A stretch of 64,000 nt of DNA from Enterobacter kobei (lineage in GTDB: Bacteria; Pseudomonadota; Gammaproteobacteria; Enterobacterales; Enterobacteriaceae): positions 4,278,001 to 4,342,000 of the forward strand of contig NZ_CP017181.1 in the NCBI RefSeq assembly GCF_001729765.1, written 5' to 3'. The notes beneath the pieces were generated by a model. The model searched no databases and had not been told where the DNA came from. It saw only the letters and a program-made list of their open reading frames with translations. Below, piece by piece: positions 1-12,703 of the stretch (positions are counted from its first letter, which is position 1; the number at the start of each line of letters is the position of its first letter). The translations under genes and the position numbers were made by a program.

Positions 1-1813
1 CTTTCTCGCCGTCGGTTGCTGCGATCTTCACAGTACCGTCATCTTCGATTTCGATGGTGGTGCCCGTCTCTTCGGTCAGCGCACGGATTACGGAACCGCC
101 CTTACCGATAACATCTTTGATCTTGTCTGGATTGATCTTGATGGTGTGGATACGTGGAGCGAACTGAGAAATGTCGCCACGCGGCGCGTTAATCGCCTGT
201 TCCATCACGCCCAGGATGTGCAGACGCGCACCTTTAGCCTGGTTCAGAGCAACCTGCATGATCTCTTTAGTGATACCTTCAATTTTGATATCCATCTGCA
301 GTGCAGAGATACCGTCGCGGGAACCCGCCACTTTGAAGTCCATATCGCCGAGGTGATCTTCGTCACCCAGAATGTCAGACAGAACAACGAAGTTGTCGCC
401 TTCTTTCACCAGGCCCATTGCGATACCCGCAACAGCGGCTTTGATCGGCACGCCTGCATCCATCAGTGCCAGAGAAGCACCACATACGGAAGCCATGGAA
501 GAAGAACCGTTAGATTCGGTGATTTCAGACACCACACGTACGGTGTACGGGAATTTGTCAGCTTCTGGCATCACGGCCAGCACGCCGCGCTTCGCCAGAC
601 GACCGTGACCAATTTCACGACGCTTCGGCGAGCCAACCATGCCGGTTTCCCCTACGGAGTACGGAGGGAAGTTGTAGTGGAACAGGAAGTTGTCAGTGCG
701 CTCGCCCATCAGTTCGTCGATGATCTGTGCGTCACGAGCGGTACCCAGGGTCGCGGTGACCAGGGCCTGCGTTTCACCACGGGTAAACAGTGCGGAACCG
801 TGAGTACGTGGCAGTACGCCAGTACGCACATCCAGACCACGGATCATGTCTTTTTCACGGCCATCAATACGCGGCTCGCCGGCCAGTACGCGGCTACGAA
901 CAACGTTTTTCTCGATAGCGTGCAGGATTTCGCCAATTTCGTTAGCGTCCAGCGTTTCGTCTTCAGCAACCAGGGTCGCGGTCACTTCAGATTTGATCAC
1001 ATCAACCTGAGCATAGCGCTCCTGTTTGTCGGTGATGCGGTACGCGTCGCTCAGACGAGACTCTGCCAGTGCCGCAACACGTGCGTTAAGCGCGTCGTTT
1101 GCTGCTTCTGGCTGCCAGTCCCAACGTGGCTTACCGGCTTCTTTCACCAGGTCGTTGATGTTCTGGATAACGATCTGCTGCTGATCGTGGCCGAAGACCA
1201 CAGCGCCCAGCATCTGGTCTTCGCTCAGCAGTTCTGCTTCGGATTCAACCATCAGAACCGCCGCTTCAGTACCGGCAACAACCAGGTCCAGCTTACTTTC
1301 TTTCAGCTCTTCCTGAGTTGGGTTCAGCACGTACTGGTCATTGATGTAACCCACGCGCGCGGCACCGATTGGGCCATTGAATGGAATACCAGACAGTGAC
1401 AGGGCTGCAGATGCACCGATCATCGCAACGATGTCCGGGTTAACCTGTGGGTTAACGGAAACTACGGTTGCGATAACCTGTACTTCGTTAACGAAGCCTT
1501 CCGGGAACAGCGGACGAACCGGGCGGTCAATCAGACGCGCGATCAGAGTTTCGCCTTCGCTTGGACGGCCTTCACGACGGAAGAAACCACCAGGGATTTT
1601 ACCGGCAGCGTAGGTACGCTCCTGGTAGTTAACGGTCAGCGGGAAGAAGTCCTGACCTGGTTTAGCTTTTTTCTGGCCCACTACGGTGACGAACACCGCG
1701 GTGTCATCCATGCTTACCATAACGGCAGCAGTAGCCTGACGTGCCATCATGCCGGTTTCCAGCGTGACGGTATGTTGACCATACTGGAATTTACGAACGA
1801 TCGGATTCAGCAA
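1..1813 (-). CDS. pnp: polynucleotide phosphorylase, 3' end missing
   Basis: PNPase degrades RNA 3' to 5' by phosphorolysis and is a core part of the RNA degradosome. About 604 of the usual 711 residues are present; the gene runs off the left edge inside the C-terminal KH/S1 region. The N-terminus reads [13 protein letters not shown]. The start is a TTG at 1811-1813, as in E. coli. Both RNase PH-like domains and the start of the KH domain ([10 protein letters not shown], encoded around 85-115) are visible. It lies downstream of rpsO behind a structured leader that PNPase and RNase III use for autoregulation in E. coli. Identity is near certain. Confidence 0.97.
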   Translation of the reverse strand, partial: MLNPIVRKFQYGQHTVTLETGMMARQATAAVMVSMDDTAVFVTVVGQKKAKPGQDFFPLTVNYQERTYAAGKIPGGFFRREGRPSEGETLIARLIDRPVRPLFPEGFVNEVQVIATVVSVNPQVNPDIVAMIGASAALSLSGIPFNGPIGAARVGYINDQYVLNPTQEELKESKLDLVVAGTEAAVLMVESEAELLSEDQMLGAVVFGHDQQQIVIQNINDLVKEAGKPRWDWQPEAANDALNARVAALAESRLSDAYRITDKQERYAQVDVIKSEVTATLVAEDETLDANEIGEILHAIEKNVVRSRVLAGEPRIDGREKDMIRGLDVRTGVLPRTHGSALFTRGETQALVTATLGTARDAQIIDELMGERTDNFLFHYNFPPYSVGETGMVGSPKRREIGHGRLAKRGVLAVMPEADKFPYTVRVVSEITESNGSSSMASVCGASLALMDAGVPIKAAVAGIAMGLVKEGDNFVVLSDILGDEDHLGDMDFKVAGSRDGISALQMDIKIEGITKEIMQVALNQAKGARLHILGVMEQAINAPRGDISQFAPRIHTIKINPDKIKDVIGKGGSVIRALTEETGTTIEIEDDGTVKIAATDGEK

Positions 1814-1837
1814 AATTCTGTCCTTTCTTAAATGTAT

Positions 1838-1862
1838 GACAGCACACCACCGGCGTGCTGTC
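1838..1862 (-). promoter_or_regulatory. hairpin just upstream of the pnp start
   Basis: An 8-bp perfect stem (1838-1845 pairing with 1855-1862) with a GC-rich loop lies 25 nt before the pnp TTG start. Its place in the leader fits the structured 5' UTR that controls pnp mRNA decay in E. coli. The pairing is seen directly; the function is inferred. Confidence 0.5.
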
Positions 1863-1889
1863 GATTTAACCCGACCTTCTTCGCATCCT

Positions 1890-1942
1890 CGCGACTAATG
1901 ACAACCGACACCCCCATGGGTGAAGCCTCTCATTAGCCGCGC
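1890..1942 (-). promoter_or_regulatory. long pnp leader hairpin, likely RNase III target
   Basis: Arms 1895-1901 and 1930-1936 are exact inverted repeats, and flanking CG-rich bases extend the stem. In E. coli a long hairpin in the pnp leader is cut by RNase III and then used by PNPase for autorepression. The position between rpsO and pnp matches. The cleavage itself is inferred from homology. Confidence 0.55.
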
Positions 1943-2012
1943 GAACCTCTGCAATGAAGATCATTTATAGCAACAATACAATAGTTTCCAGTGAATTGCT
2001 GCCGTCTGGTTG

Positions 2013-2040
2013 AAAAAAGGGGCCATCAGGCCCCCTTTTC
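2013..2040 (-). terminator. rpsO terminator
   Basis: A GGGGCC/GGCCCC stem followed on the minus strand by a T run sits 16 nt after the rpsO stop codon. In E. coli the equivalent rpsO terminator is leaky and feeds pnp. The symmetrical A/T flanks could also let it act on the plus strand. Confidence 0.8.
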
Positions 2041-2055
2041 TGAAACTCGCAAGAC

Positions 2056-3429
<1,374 letters not shown>

Positions 3430-3430
<1 letters not shown>

Positions 3431-3834
3431 TAGTCCTCCTTGCTGTCGTCCGTCGGGTTAACACGACGTTCGTCGTCATGTTTCACCACGCTGGTCACCA
3501 GATTGGACATACGCATACCTTCTACCAGCGAGTTGTCGTAGAAGAAGGTCAGCTCAGGCACGATACGCAGACGCATCGCTTTGCCGAGCAGAGAGCGGAT
3601 AAACCCGGAGGCTTCCTGCAGCGCTTTAATGCCGTTCTTCACGGCCGCTTCGTCCTGATCGTTCAGGAAGGTGACGAACACTTTGGCGTAGGCCAGGTCA
3701 CGGGACATTTCCACGCCGGACACGGTGGTCATCACGCCGATGCGAGGGTCTTTAATTTCGCGTTGCAGGATAAGCGCGATCTCTTTTTGCATTTCCTGCG
3801 CCACGCGCTGTGGGCGACCAAATTCTTTCGCCAT
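3430..3834 (-). CDS. rbfA: 30S ribosome-binding factor A
   Basis: RbfA is a small KH-fold protein that matures the 5' end of 16S rRNA and helps cold adaptation. 134 residues. The start [13 protein letters not shown] at 3832-3834 matches the family; a longer reading begins six codons earlier (MSGEFI) but is not conserved. It sits between infB and truB and is separated from infB by a hairpin and a REP-like palindrome. Confidence 0.95.
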
Positions 3835-3850
3835 AATAAATTCTCCAGAC

Positions 3851-3876
3851 AAAAAAGGGGCTTAAGCCCCTTTTGA
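3851..3876 (-). terminator. hairpin with T run between infB and rbfA
   Basis: AGGGGCTTAAGCCCCTT is a perfect palindrome; on the minus strand it is followed by six T. It looks like an intrinsic terminator inside the operon and may lower rbfA-truB expression or mark an mRNA processing point. The same element could work on the other strand. Confidence 0.6.
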
Positions 3877-3883
3877 AATAATT

Positions 3884-3914
3884 GCCGGATGGCGCTTCGC
3901 TAACCCGGCCTACG
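3884..3914. repeat. REP-like palindrome in the infB-rbfA gap
   Basis: GCCGGATGGCGCTTCG followed by an inverted CCCGGCCTACG matches the enterobacterial REP consensus. One of five REP loci in the window and the only one inside an operon. Confidence 0.7.
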
Positions 3915-3921
3915 ATCTCAA

Positions 3922-6609
3922 TTAATCGATGCTGCGTTGGATCTCGATGATTTCGAACACTTCGATCATATCGCCAACGCGTACGTCGTTGTAGTTCTTC
4001 ACACCGATACCACATTCCATGCCGTTACGGACTTCGTTAACGTCATCTTTGAAGCGGCGCAGAGATTCCAGCTCACCTTCGTAGATAACCACGTTGTCAC
4101 GCAGTACGCGGATTGGGTTGTGACGCTTGATGGTACCTTCGGTAACCATACAGCCCGCGATCGCACCGAATTTCGGTGATTTGAACACGTCACGCACTTC
4201 AGCCAGACCGATGATCTGCTGTTTCAGCTCAGGAGACAGCATGCCGCTCATCGCCGCTTTCACTTCGTCGATCAGGTTATAGATGACGGAGTAGTAGCGC
4301 AGATCCAGGCTTTCCGCTTCGATCACGCGGCGAGCAGAAGCATCAGCACGCACGTTGAAGCCTACCAGGATGGCGTTGGACGCAGCAGCCAGGGTCGCGT
4401 CGGTTTCGGTGATGCCACCTACGCCAGAACCGATGATCTTCACTTTCACTTCGTCGGTAGACAGTTTCAGCAAGGAGTCGGAGATCGCTTCCACAGAACC
4501 CTGAACGTCAGCTTTCAGCACAACGTTCACTTCGTGAACTTCACCCTCGGTCATGTTAGCAAACATGTTCTCGAGTTTAGATTTCTGCTGACGAGCCAGT
4601 TTAACTTCACGGAATTTGCCCTGACGATACAGTGCCACTTCACGCGCTTTCTTCTCGTCACGCACGACGGTCACTTCGTCACCGGCAGCCGGCACACCGG
4701 ACAGACCGAGGATTTCAACTGGAATGGACGGACCCGCTTCCAGCACTTCCTGACCCAGTTCGTTACGCATCGCACGAACACGACCGTATTCGAAGCCACA
4801 CAGAACGATATCGCCCTTAAGCAGGGTACCTTCACGAACCAGAACGGTTGCAACCGGGCCACGACCTTTATCCAGGAAGGATTCGATCACCGCACCGCTC
4901 GCCATACCTTTACGCACGGCTTTCAGCTCCAGAACTTCAGCCTGCAGCAGGATAGCGTTCAGAAGGTCGTCAATACCGGTACCCGCTTTAGCAGATACTG
5001 GGATGAACTGTGCTTCACCGCCCCACTCTTCCGGCATAACGCCATACTGAGACAGTTCGTTTTTAACACGGTCCAGATCGGCTTCTGGCTTATCGATTTT
5101 GTTGACTGCAACAACCAGAGGCACCTGCGCCGCTTTCGCGTGCTGGATAGCTTCGATGGTTTGCGGCATTACGCCGTCGTCTGCAGCAACAACCAGCACA
5201 ACGATATCCGTTGCCTGAGCACCACGAGCACGCATAGACGTAAACGCTGCGTGGCCTGGGGTATCCAGGAAGGTAATCATACCGTTGTCGGTTTCTACAT
5301 GGTAAGCACCGATGTGCTGGGTAATACCACCCGCTTCGCCAGAGGCAACTTTCGTAGAACGAATGTAGTCAAGCAGAGAAGTTTTACCGTGGTCAACGTG
5401 ACCCATAATGGTCACAACCGGTGCACGCGGTTCAGCCGCAGCGCCAGTATCACGGTCGCTCATTACGGCTTCTTCCAGCTCGTTTTCACGACGCAGGATA
5501 ACTTTGTGGCCCATCTCTTCGGCAACCAGCTGCGCGGTTTCCTGGTCGATAACCTGGTTGATGGTCGCCATTGCACCCAGCTTCATCATCGCTTTGATGA
5601 CCTGAGAGCCTTTAACCGCCATCTTGTTCGCCAGTTCGCCAACGGTGATGGTTTCGCCGATCACGACGTCACGGTTAACAGCCTGAGCGGGCTTCTGGAA
5701 GCTCTGCTGCAGAGCGGAACCTTTACGCTTGCCACCTTTACCACCGCGAACAGCAGCGCGTGCTTCTTCACGATCGGCTTTGGATTCAGCGTGCTTGTTA
5801 CCTTTCTTCGCCGGACGCGCAGCTTTTGCATTACGACCACGGCCACGGCCGCCTTCTACTTCACGGTCGTTGTCATCTTCAGCCTGACGTGCGTGCTGAG
5901 AAGTGGTGACGTGATAGTCGCTGGTGTCTTCAGTCGGTTCAACGGTATTCACACCGTTCTTCTCGTTTTCTTCTGCCATACGGCGTGCTTCTTCAGCGAC
6001 GCGGCGAGCTTCTTCTTCGAGCTTGCGGCGTGCTTCTTCTTCGGCTTTACGCTTCAGTTCGGCAGCTTCATTTTCACGACGGGCTTTTTCAGCCTGGGCA
6101 GTTTTGGTCATTTCGTCTGTCTGTTGATTGCTCACTTTGTCTTTTTCCGCAGCGTCACGCTTCACTTTATCACTGGCGTCGCGTTTCGCTTTTTCTGCGG
6201 CCTCACGTTCAGCTTTTAATTCTGCCTCGCGTTTGGCGGCAGCTTCCGCCTCACGCTGAGCTTGTTCTTCCGCTTCACGCTGTGCCTGCTCTTCCGCGGC
6301 AAGGCGTTCTGCCTCTTGCGGATCACGTTTTACAAAGGTGCGCGTCTTGCGGACTTCAATTTGTACCGATTTACTTTTGCCACCGGTACCAGGAATATTC
6401 AACGTGCTGCGCGTTTTGCGCAGCAGCGTTAACTTGTCAGGCGTAGAACCGTGCTCACGGTTCAGGTGCGTTAACAAGGTTTGTTTTTCTTGCGCGGTCA
6501 CCGAGTCATCAGCGGACTTCGGGATCCCTGCATCAGCAAATTGCTGTACCAGGCGGTCCACGGAGGTCTGAATCTCAGCAGCCAGCGATTTTACAGTTAC
6601 ATCAGTCAT
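3922..6609 (-). CDS. infB: translation initiation factor IF-2
   Basis: IF-2 is the GTPase that places fMet-tRNA on the 30S subunit and promotes subunit joining. 895 residues (E. coli 890). Order: an N-terminal IF2-N domain, a long charged Ala/Glu/Arg/Lys-rich segment (about residues 95-215), a second IF2-N domain, then the GTPase domain with [13 protein letters not shown] and NKID, and the beta-barrel and tRNA-binding domains. An in-frame GTG at 6133-6135 (residue 159, before SNQQ) and an ATG eight codons later correspond to the E. coli internal starts that give the short IF2-2 and IF2-3 forms. Confidence 0.97.
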   Translation of the reverse strand: MTDVTVKSLAAEIQTSVDRLVQQFADAGIPKSADDSVTAQEKQTLLTHLNREHGSTPDKLTLLRKTRSTLNIPGTGGKSKSVQIEVRKTRTFVKRDPQEAERLAAEEQAQREAEEQAQREAEAAAKREAELKAEREAAEKAKRDASDKVKRDAAEKDKVSNQQTDEMTKTAQAEKARRENEAAELKRKAEEEARRKLEEEARRVAEEARRMAEENEKNGVNTVEPTEDTSDYHVTTSQHARQAEDDNDREVEGGRGRGRNAKAARPAKKGNKHAESKADREEARAAVRGGKGGKRKGSALQQSFQKPAQAVNRDVVIGETITVGELANKMAVKGSQVIKAMMKLGAMATINQVIDQETAQLVAEEMGHKVILRRENELEEAVMSDRDTGAAAEPRAPVVTIMGHVDHGKTSLLDYIRSTKVASGEAGGITQHIGAYHVETDNGMITFLDTPGHAAFTSMRARGAQATDIVVLVVAADDGVMPQTIEAIQHAKAAQVPLVVAVNKIDKPEADLDRVKNELSQYGVMPEEWGGEAQFIPVSAKAGTGIDDLLNAILLQAEVLELKAVRKGMASGAVIESFLDKGRGPVATVLVREGTLLKGDIVLCGFEYGRVRAMRNELGQEVLEAGPSIPVEILGLSGVPAAGDEVTVVRDEKKAREVALYRQGKFREVKLARQQKSKLENMFANMTEGEVHEVNVVLKADVQGSVEAISDSLLKLSTDEVKVKIIGSGVGGITETDATLAAASNAILVGFNVRADASARRVIEAESLDLRYYSVIYNLIDEVKAAMSGMLSPELKQQIIGLAEVRDVFKSPKFGAIAGCMVTEGTIKRHNPIRVLRDNVVIYEGELESLRRFKDDVNEVRNGMECGIGVKNYNDVRVGDMIEVFEIIEIQRSID

Positions 6610-6633
6610 GCTGTTCCTTCCTGCTACAGTTTA

Positions 6634-8136
6634 TTACGCTTCGTCGCCGAACCAGCAAATATTACGTGCGGCCATGATGAGTTCGCCGGCTTTCTCGTCG
6701 GTTAAACCTTCGATATCAGCCAGGTCATCAACGCCTTGCTCAGCGAGATCTTCCAGCGTACAAACACCACGGGCAGCCAGCTTGAACGCAATCGCACGAT
6801 CAAGACCTTCCAGATTCAGCAGGTCATCAGCCGGCTTCTTATCGCCAAGGCTTTCTTCCTGAGCCAGTGCCAGGGTGGTCAGTGCGTTTTTAGCGCGTTC
6901 ACGCAGGGCTTCAACGGTTGGTTCATCCAGACCGTCAATTTCCAGCAGCTCTTTCATTGGCACATAGGCCAGTTCTTCCAGCGTAGAGAAACCTTCCTCA
7001 ACCAGAACAGTGGCGAAATCTTCGTCAATGTCGAGGTATTTGGTGAAGGTATCGATCGCCGCATGGGCTTCAGCCTGATGCTTGGCCTGCAGGTCGTCAA
7101 CGGTCATTACGTTGAGTTCCCAGCCGCTCAGCTGTGACGCCAGACGTACGTTCTGACCGTTACGGCCAATCGCCTGCGCCAGGTTGCCCGCTTCAACAGC
7201 GATATCCATGGTGTGTTTGTCTTCGTCAACAACGATAGACGCCACATCTGCCGGAGCCATTGCGTTGATCACGAATTGCGCCGGGTTGTCATCCCACAGA
7301 ACGATATCAATACGTTCGCCGCCCAGCTCGGTAGATACCGCCTGAACACGCGCACCACGCATACCGACGCAAGCACCGACCGGGTCGATACGCTTGTCGT
7401 TCGTTTTCACCGCAATTTTCGCACGGGAGCCCGGATCGCGAGCCGCCGCTTTGATTTCGATGACTTCTTCACCGATTTCCGGTACTTCGATACGGAACAG
7501 TTCAACCAGCATTTCCGGTTTAGAACGGGTCACGAACAGTTGAGCACCACGCGCTTCAGGACGCACGGCGTACAGCACACCACGGATACGGTCGCCCGGG
7601 CGGAAGTTTTCACGCGGCAGCATGTCTTCACGCAGGATCACCGCTTCAGCGTTACCCGGCATCCCTTCGGATTTGATCTCCAGAGAGATGTTGTCGCGGT
7701 TTACTTTCTTCACCACGCCGGTAATGATTTCGCCTTCCTGATCGCGGAACTGATCAACCACCAGTGCGCGCTCGGCTTCGCGCACTTTCTGCACGATAAC
7801 CTGTTTCGCGGTCTGGGTAGTGATACGGTCAAAGGTGACAGATTCAATCTGATCTTCAACGTAGTCACCCACGTTCAGACTTTCGTCTTCAAAACGTGCC
7901 GCTTCCAGCGTGATCTCTTTGGTCGGCTGGGTCACTTCTTCAACAATTACCCAACGACGGAATGTATCGAAGTCACCGCTTTTACGATCGATTTCTACGC
8001 GAACATCGATCTCTTGTTCGTATTTTTTCTTGGTTGCTGTAGCCAGTGCACTTTCCAGCGCTTCGAAAATCTTCTCACGCGGCAGTGATTTCTCGTTGGA
8101 AACGGCTTCAACAACAGCCAAAATTTCTTTGTTCAT
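6634..8136 (-). CDS. nusA: transcription termination/antitermination factor NusA
   Basis: NusA binds RNA polymerase and nascent RNA, stimulating pausing, hairpin termination and antitermination. 500 residues (E. coli 495). Domains in order: N-terminal RNAP-binding domain (to about 130), S1, KH1 and KH2, then two acidic helix-hairpin-helix repeats at the C-terminus. The start [16 protein letters not shown] is the family N-terminus. It lies 28 nt after rimP and 24 nt before infB in the same operon. Confidence 0.97.
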   Translation of the reverse strand: MNKEILAVVEAVSNEKSLPREKIFEALESALATATKKKYEQEIDVRVEIDRKSGDFDTFRRWVIVEEVTQPTKEITLEAARFEDESLNVGDYVEDQIESVTFDRITTQTAKQVIVQKVREAERALVVDQFRDQEGEIITGVVKKVNRDNISLEIKSEGMPGNAEAVILREDMLPRENFRPGDRIRGVLYAVRPEARGAQLFVTRSKPEMLVELFRIEVPEIGEEVIEIKAAARDPGSRAKIAVKTNDKRIDPVGACVGMRGARVQAVSTELGGERIDIVLWDDNPAQFVINAMAPADVASIVVDEDKHTMDIAVEAGNLAQAIGRNGQNVRLASQLSGWELNVMTVDDLQAKHQAEAHAAIDTFTKYLDIDEDFATVLVEEGFSTLEELAYVPMKELLEIDGLDEPTVEALRERAKNALTTLALAQEESLGDKKPADDLLNLEGLDRAIAFKLAARGVCTLEDLAEQGVDDLADIEGLTDEKAGELIMAARNICWFGDEA

Positions 8137-8164
8137 CGCGGGCTTTTCACCTCAATCCAGACTG

Positions 8165-8617
8165 TTAAAAGTGGGGAACCAGGTTCGCCTTCTGGATATT
8201 ACTCAGCGCGAACACTTCATCTTTGCCTTCGACTGTCACCGTGATCATTTCACCATCAACGGCTTTGATAATTCCCTGCCATTTACGGCGGTTCTGTACG
8301 GCCATACGCAGAACGAGAGCCACTTCTTCACCGGTAAAGCGCACATAGTGCTCGGCCGTGAACATCGGACGATCGAGGCCAGGTGAGGAAACTTCCAGGT
8401 TGTACGCAACGGTAATTGGGTCTTCAACATCAAGAACCGCACTCACCTGGTGGCTGACATCAGCACAATCATCAACATTGATGCCATCTTCACTATCAAT
8501 ATAGATGCGCAGCGTCGATGTACGGCCGCGAACGAATTCGATGCCGACCAGTTCGTAGCCCAGTGCTTCGACCGGTGCAGTAATCATCTCTGTTAATTTT
8601 TGCTCTAATGTGGACAA
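8165..8617 (-). CDS. rimP: ribosome maturation factor
   Basis: RimP binds free 30S subunits and helps 16S rRNA maturation. I use the TTG at 8615-8617, giving 150 residues beginning [12 protein letters not shown], because it matches the E. coli protein length and has a G-rich Shine-Dalgarno (GGGGGTGGG) just upstream. Another in-frame TTG four codons earlier would add MGVG. It is the first protein gene after metY, behind two terminator-like hairpins. Confidence 0.94.
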   Translation of the reverse strand: MSTLEQKLTEMITAPVEALGYELVGIEFVRGRTSTLRIYIDSEDGINVDDCADVSHQVSAVLDVEDPITVAYNLEVSSPGLDRPMFTAEHYVRFTGEEVALVLRMAVQNRRKWQGIIKAVDGEMITVTVEGKDEVFALSNIQKANLVPHF

Positions 8618-8634
8618 GCCCACCCCCAAGACAT

Positions 8635-8654
8635 AAAAAAAGGGCGTAAAGCCC
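8635..8654 (-). terminator. second hairpin before rimP
   Basis: GGGC-TTTAC-GCCC followed by seven T on the minus strand, ending about 18 nt before the rimP start. The 4-bp stem is short, so it is probably a weak terminator. Confidence 0.5.
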
Positions 8655-8676
8655 AGTTATTCTGTAGTCAGATAAC

Positions 8677-8703
8677 AAAAAACCCCGATAAATCGGGGCT
8701 TTA
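8677..8703 (-). terminator. terminator after metY
   Basis: AGCCCCGATTTATCGGGGTTTTTT on the minus strand is a strong 7-bp GC stem with a T run, between metY and rimP. It would end most tRNA transcripts while letting some polymerase read into rimP-nusA. Confidence 0.85.
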
Positions 8704-8824
8704 GATAACTGAACCCTATAGCCACAACTGTGGCCTGGAGCACTCTCCGAAAGAATTTTTTCAAATCCAGCTACGAAGGCTCTGAGTCTTCACAGTATAT
8801 TTGAAAAAGAACTTTATGGGAAAG

Positions 8825-8901
<77 letters not shown>

Positions 8902-8992
8902 CCTGAAACGTGGCAAATTCTACGCGTTTTGGACAGAATTTGCAAATAATGCTGGGATTTGGTACCGAAGACGGGACGTAAAATCGGCGTTT

Positions 8993-9022
8993 AGTATATT
9001 GATAGTTGACCCCACCTGTCAA
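8993..9022 (-). promoter_or_regulatory. sigma-70 promoter of the metY operon
   Basis: On the minus strand TTGACA (9017-9022) and TATACT (8993-8998) are 18 bp apart, about 90 nt before the tRNA. The near-consensus boxes fit strong stable-RNA expression. Confidence 0.8.
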
Positions 9023-9123
9023 CCCAACTTCCATCAGACGAAACAGACCAAATTTTTTACAAAAAACGCACGAGTCTCTTCCGGTATTCGATAAAAGATG
9101 ATTAAATGAATACTCACTTATTT

Positions 9124-9137
9124 TGCATAAAAATGCA
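9124..9137 (+). promoter_or_regulatory. ARG box upstream of argG
   Basis: TGCATAAAAATGCA fits the core ArgR operator pattern TGNATNNNNATNCA and is a perfect palindrome of its own outer bases. It lies 52 nt before argG. A weaker half-match occurs at 9107-9120, but its centre spacing is not the usual 21 bp, so I call only one box. ArgR repression of argG is known in E. coli. Confidence 0.6.
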
Positions 9138-9161
9138 CAAGAGAGCGAAAGCGGTCTCTAA

Positions 9162-10535
<1,374 letters not shown>

Positions 10536-10554
10536 TCGCTATTCAGAAATGCAG

Positions 10555-10580
10555 AAGGCACTCTTAGGGTGCCTTTTTTA
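10555..10580 (+). terminator. argG terminator
   Basis: AGGCACTCTTAGGGTGCCTTTTTT forms a 6-bp stem followed by a T run, about 20 nt after the argG stop. Confidence 0.85.
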
Positions 10581-10589
10581 TGCCCTTTT

Positions 10590-10655
10590 GTAGGGCGGGT
10601 AAGCGCAGCGCCACCCGCCATTTTGCCCGGTGGCGCTGCGCTTACCGGGCCTACG
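10590..10655. repeat. pair of inverted REP elements (BIME)
   Basis: Two oppositely oriented copies of the REP palindrome lie head to head between the argG and leuU terminators. Arms read GTAGGGCGGGTAAGCGCAGC and GGTGGCGCTGCGCTTACCGG. This is a typical site between convergent genes. Confidence 0.85.
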
Positions 10656-10674
10656 AAAACAAAAAGTACAGACG

Positions 10675-10704
10675 AAAAAAAAGACGTCTTTCGACGTCTT
10701 TCTT
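10675..10704 (-). terminator. terminator after leuU
   Basis: AAAGACGTC-GAAA-GACGTCTTT is a perfect 9-bp stem with a GNRA-type loop and a run of T on the minus strand, ending the secG-leuU transcript. Confidence 0.85.
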
Positions 10705-10713
10705 CTGGAATAT

Positions 10714-10800
10714 TGGTACCGAGGATGGGACTCGAACCCACAAGCCCGTTAGGGCACTACCACCTCAAGGTAGCGTGTCTACCAATTCCACCACCTCGGT
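10714..10800 (-). tRNA. leuU: tRNA-Leu (GAG)
   Basis: 87 nt class II tRNA with a long variable arm and encoded CCA (complement at 10714-10716). The anticodon GAG is complementary to 10764-10766. The acceptor begins ACCGAGG. It lies just after secG, as in E. coli, and is probably cotranscribed with it. Confidence 0.95.
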
Positions 10801-10809
10801 ACGGAATAC

Positions 10810-11142
10810 TTACTGCGGGATATCGCTGGTTGGCTTCGCCGGTGCAGCTGGCTGAGTCTGCTCAGTTTTCGCTGGCGCGCTCAGGTTTTCCCACTCGCTT
10901 CCTTTACTGGTCTTGTTGCTGTTGATATTGCCCAGCACCAGACTGATGATGAAGAACAGCGTAGCCAGAATCGCTGTCGTACGGGTCATGAAGTTCGCAG
11001 AACCACTTGAACCGAACAGCGTACCGGAAGCGCCTGCTCCGAAGGAGGCTCCCATATCAGCGCCTTTACCTTGCTGCAGCATAATCAGCGCTACGAGAGC
11101 GATGGCTACAATAAGGAAAATAACTAAAAGAGCTTCGTACAT
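10810..11142 (-). CDS. secG: Sec translocon subunit SecG
   Basis: SecG is an inner-membrane partner of SecYE that speeds protein export. 110 residues beginning MYEALLVIFLIVAIAL; a longer in-frame reading adds 16 unconserved residues. Two membrane helices (about 1-23 and 50-75) flank a Gly/Ser-rich cytoplasmic loop, then a polar Pro/Ala-rich tail. leuU starts 10 nt downstream. Confidence 0.95.
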   Translation of the reverse strand: MYEALLVIFLIVAIALVALIMLQQGKGADMGASFGAGASGTLFGSSGSANFMTRTTAILATLFFIISLVLGNINSNKTSKGSEWENLSAPAKTEQTQPAAPAKPTSDIPQ

Positions 11143-11227
11143 AATCAACCTGTTCCTTGCGGATTTGCCGCATACCAATGCTTCGACCAATTAGCAGGAT
11201 TTTTGTTTCCCACTGAAGCGGGTGTGA

Positions 11228-11256
11228 ATACTAACCAAAGCGAATGGCCTTCGCAA
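11228..11256 (-). promoter_or_regulatory. sigma-70 type promoter for secG-leuU
   Basis: On the minus strand TTGCGA (11251-11256) and TAGTAT (11228-11233) are 17 bp apart, about 85 nt before secG. The boxes are good matches; the start site is inferred. Confidence 0.6.
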
Positions 11257-11321
11257 GGGCATTTTTGAGCCATTGTATCAACTGCGGAAAAAAACAGCAA
11301 AAAGCCATTAATTGCTTAAAA

Positions 11322-11346
11322 CAAAGGCGACAAAAGTCGCCTTTTT
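11322..11346 (-). terminator. terminator after glmM
   Basis: AAAGGCGAC-AAAA-GTCGCCTTT stem 20 nt after the glmM stop, with T-rich flank on both strands. Confidence 0.75.
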
Positions 11347-11365
11347 AAACAGTTAGCGTGCAAGT

Positions 11366-12703
11366 TTATGCAGCTTTAACGGCATCAGCAATACGGTGGG
11401 CAAATTCAGTCACCTGCGCTTCATCCTCACCTTCCACCATAACGCGAATCAGTGGTTCAGTTCCGGACTTACGCAGCAGCACGCGGCCACGGCTTCCCAG
11501 CGCCGCTTCAACGTCAGCCATTACCGCTTTCACATTGTCATTTTCCAGCGGATCGCCTTTACCTGCCGTGAAACGCACGTTCACCAGGATCTGCGGGAAC
11601 ATTTTCATGCCGCTGCAGAGATCGTGCAGGCTCATATGGTTACGGGCCATCGCTGCGACGACCTGAAGCGCAGCCACGATGCCGTCACCGGTGGTGGTTT
11701 TGTCGAGCAGGATCACGTGGCCTGAGTTTTCTGCGCCAATGCGCCAGCCTTTCTCCTGAAGCTTCTCCAGCACGTAACGGTCACCCACTTTCGCGCGAAC
11801 AAACGGGATACCCAGCTGTTTCAGCGCCAGCTCCAGGCCCATGTTGCTCATCAGCGTGCCGACGGCACCACCGCGCAGTTGACCCTGACGCAGCCCTTCA
11901 CGGGCGATGATGTAGAGGATCTGATCGCCATCAACCTTGTTGCCTTCGTGGTCGACCATGATCACGCGATCGCCGTCGCCATCCAGCGCAATACCCAGGT
12001 CGGCCTTCTCTGCCAGCACGCGCGCCTGCAGGGCACGCACGTCCGTCGCACCAACCTGCTCGTTAATGTTCAGACCATCCGGCTCGCAGCCAATGGTGAT
12101 CACTTTGGCGCCCAGCTCGCGGAATACGTTTGGCGCAATGTGGTAGGTTGCACCGTTGGCGCAGTCCACCACAATTTTAAGGTGGGCAAGGCTCAGTTCG
12201 TTCGGGAAGGTGCCTTTGCAAAACTCAATATAGCGACCCGCGGCATCGACGATACGGTTTGCTTTACCCAGCTCTGCGGAGTCCACGCAGGTGATCTCTT
12301 TTTCCATTTCGGCTTCAATGGCTTCTTCCACTTCATCCGGCAGCTTGGTGCCATCAATGGAGAAGAACTTGATGCCGTTGTCATAGAACGGGTTATGGGA
12401 GGCCGAAATCACAATTCCCGCTTCCGCGCGGAAGGTACGGGTCAGATACGCAACAGCCGGCGTTGGCATTGGGCCAGTAAAGGAAGCTGACAGCCCCGCG
12501 GCTGCCAGTCCGGCTTCCAGCGCCGATTCCAGCATATAACCTGAAATACGGGTATCTTTACCAATAATGATCTTACGGGAACCATGACGTGCGAGTACCT
12601 TGCCAGCAGCCCAGCCAAGCTTAAGGACAAAATCAGGCGTGATAGGCGCATCGCCGACACGCCCACGGATACCATCGGTCCCAAAATATTTACGATTACT
12701 CAT
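11366..12703 (-). CDS. glmM: phosphoglucosamine mutase
   Basis: GlmM turns glucosamine-6-phosphate into glucosamine-1-phosphate on the route to UDP-GlcNAc, feeding peptidoglycan and lipid A. 445 residues, the E. coli length. The phospho-serine S102 lies in the ISASHNP motif; the metal loop reads DGDGDR around 241-246. The first 8 bases overlap the end of folP, implying coupled translation. Confidence 0.97.
   Translation of the reverse strand: MSNRKYFGTDGIRGRVGDAPITPDFVLKLGWAAGKVLARHGSRKIIIGKDTRISGYMLESALEAGLAAAGLSASFTGPMPTPAVAYLTRTFRAEAGIVISASHNPFYDNGIKFFSIDGTKLPDEVEEAIEAEMEKEITCVDSAELGKANRIVDAAGRYIEFCKGTFPNELSLAHLKIVVDCANGATYHIAPNVFRELGAKVITIGCEPDGLNINEQVGATDVRALQARVLAEKADLGIALDGDGDRVIMVDHEGNKVDGDQILYIIAREGLRQGQLRGGAVGTLMSNMGLELALKQLGIPFVRAKVGDRYVLEKLQEKGWRIGAENSGHVILLDKTTTGDGIVAALQVVAAMARNHMSLHDLCSGMKMFPQILVNVRFTAGKGDPLENDNVKAVMADVEAALGSRGRVLLRKSGTEPLIRVMVEGEDEAQVTEFAHRIADAVKAA

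Larger units (their letters stand above)
1870..2040 (+). ncRNA. sraG: possible SraG/PsrO small RNA, opposite the pnp leader
   Basis: In E. coli a small RNA (SraG, also called PsrO) is transcribed from the rpsO-pnp gap on the strand opposite both genes. The same gap here ends on the plus strand with a GC hairpin (2019-2035) followed by a short T run, which could terminate it. I assigned it by position and the terminator; I did not identify its promoter, so the 5' end is approximate. Confidence 0.35.

Noticed and set aside
146..1399. 417-codon plus-strand frame opposite pnp
   Set aside because: Mirror of pnp coding sequence with no domain and biased composition.
4534..6219. 561-codon open frame on the plus strand opposite infB
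   Set aside because: Antisense shadow of infB, low-complexity Phe/Thr/Arg composition, no start context or homology.
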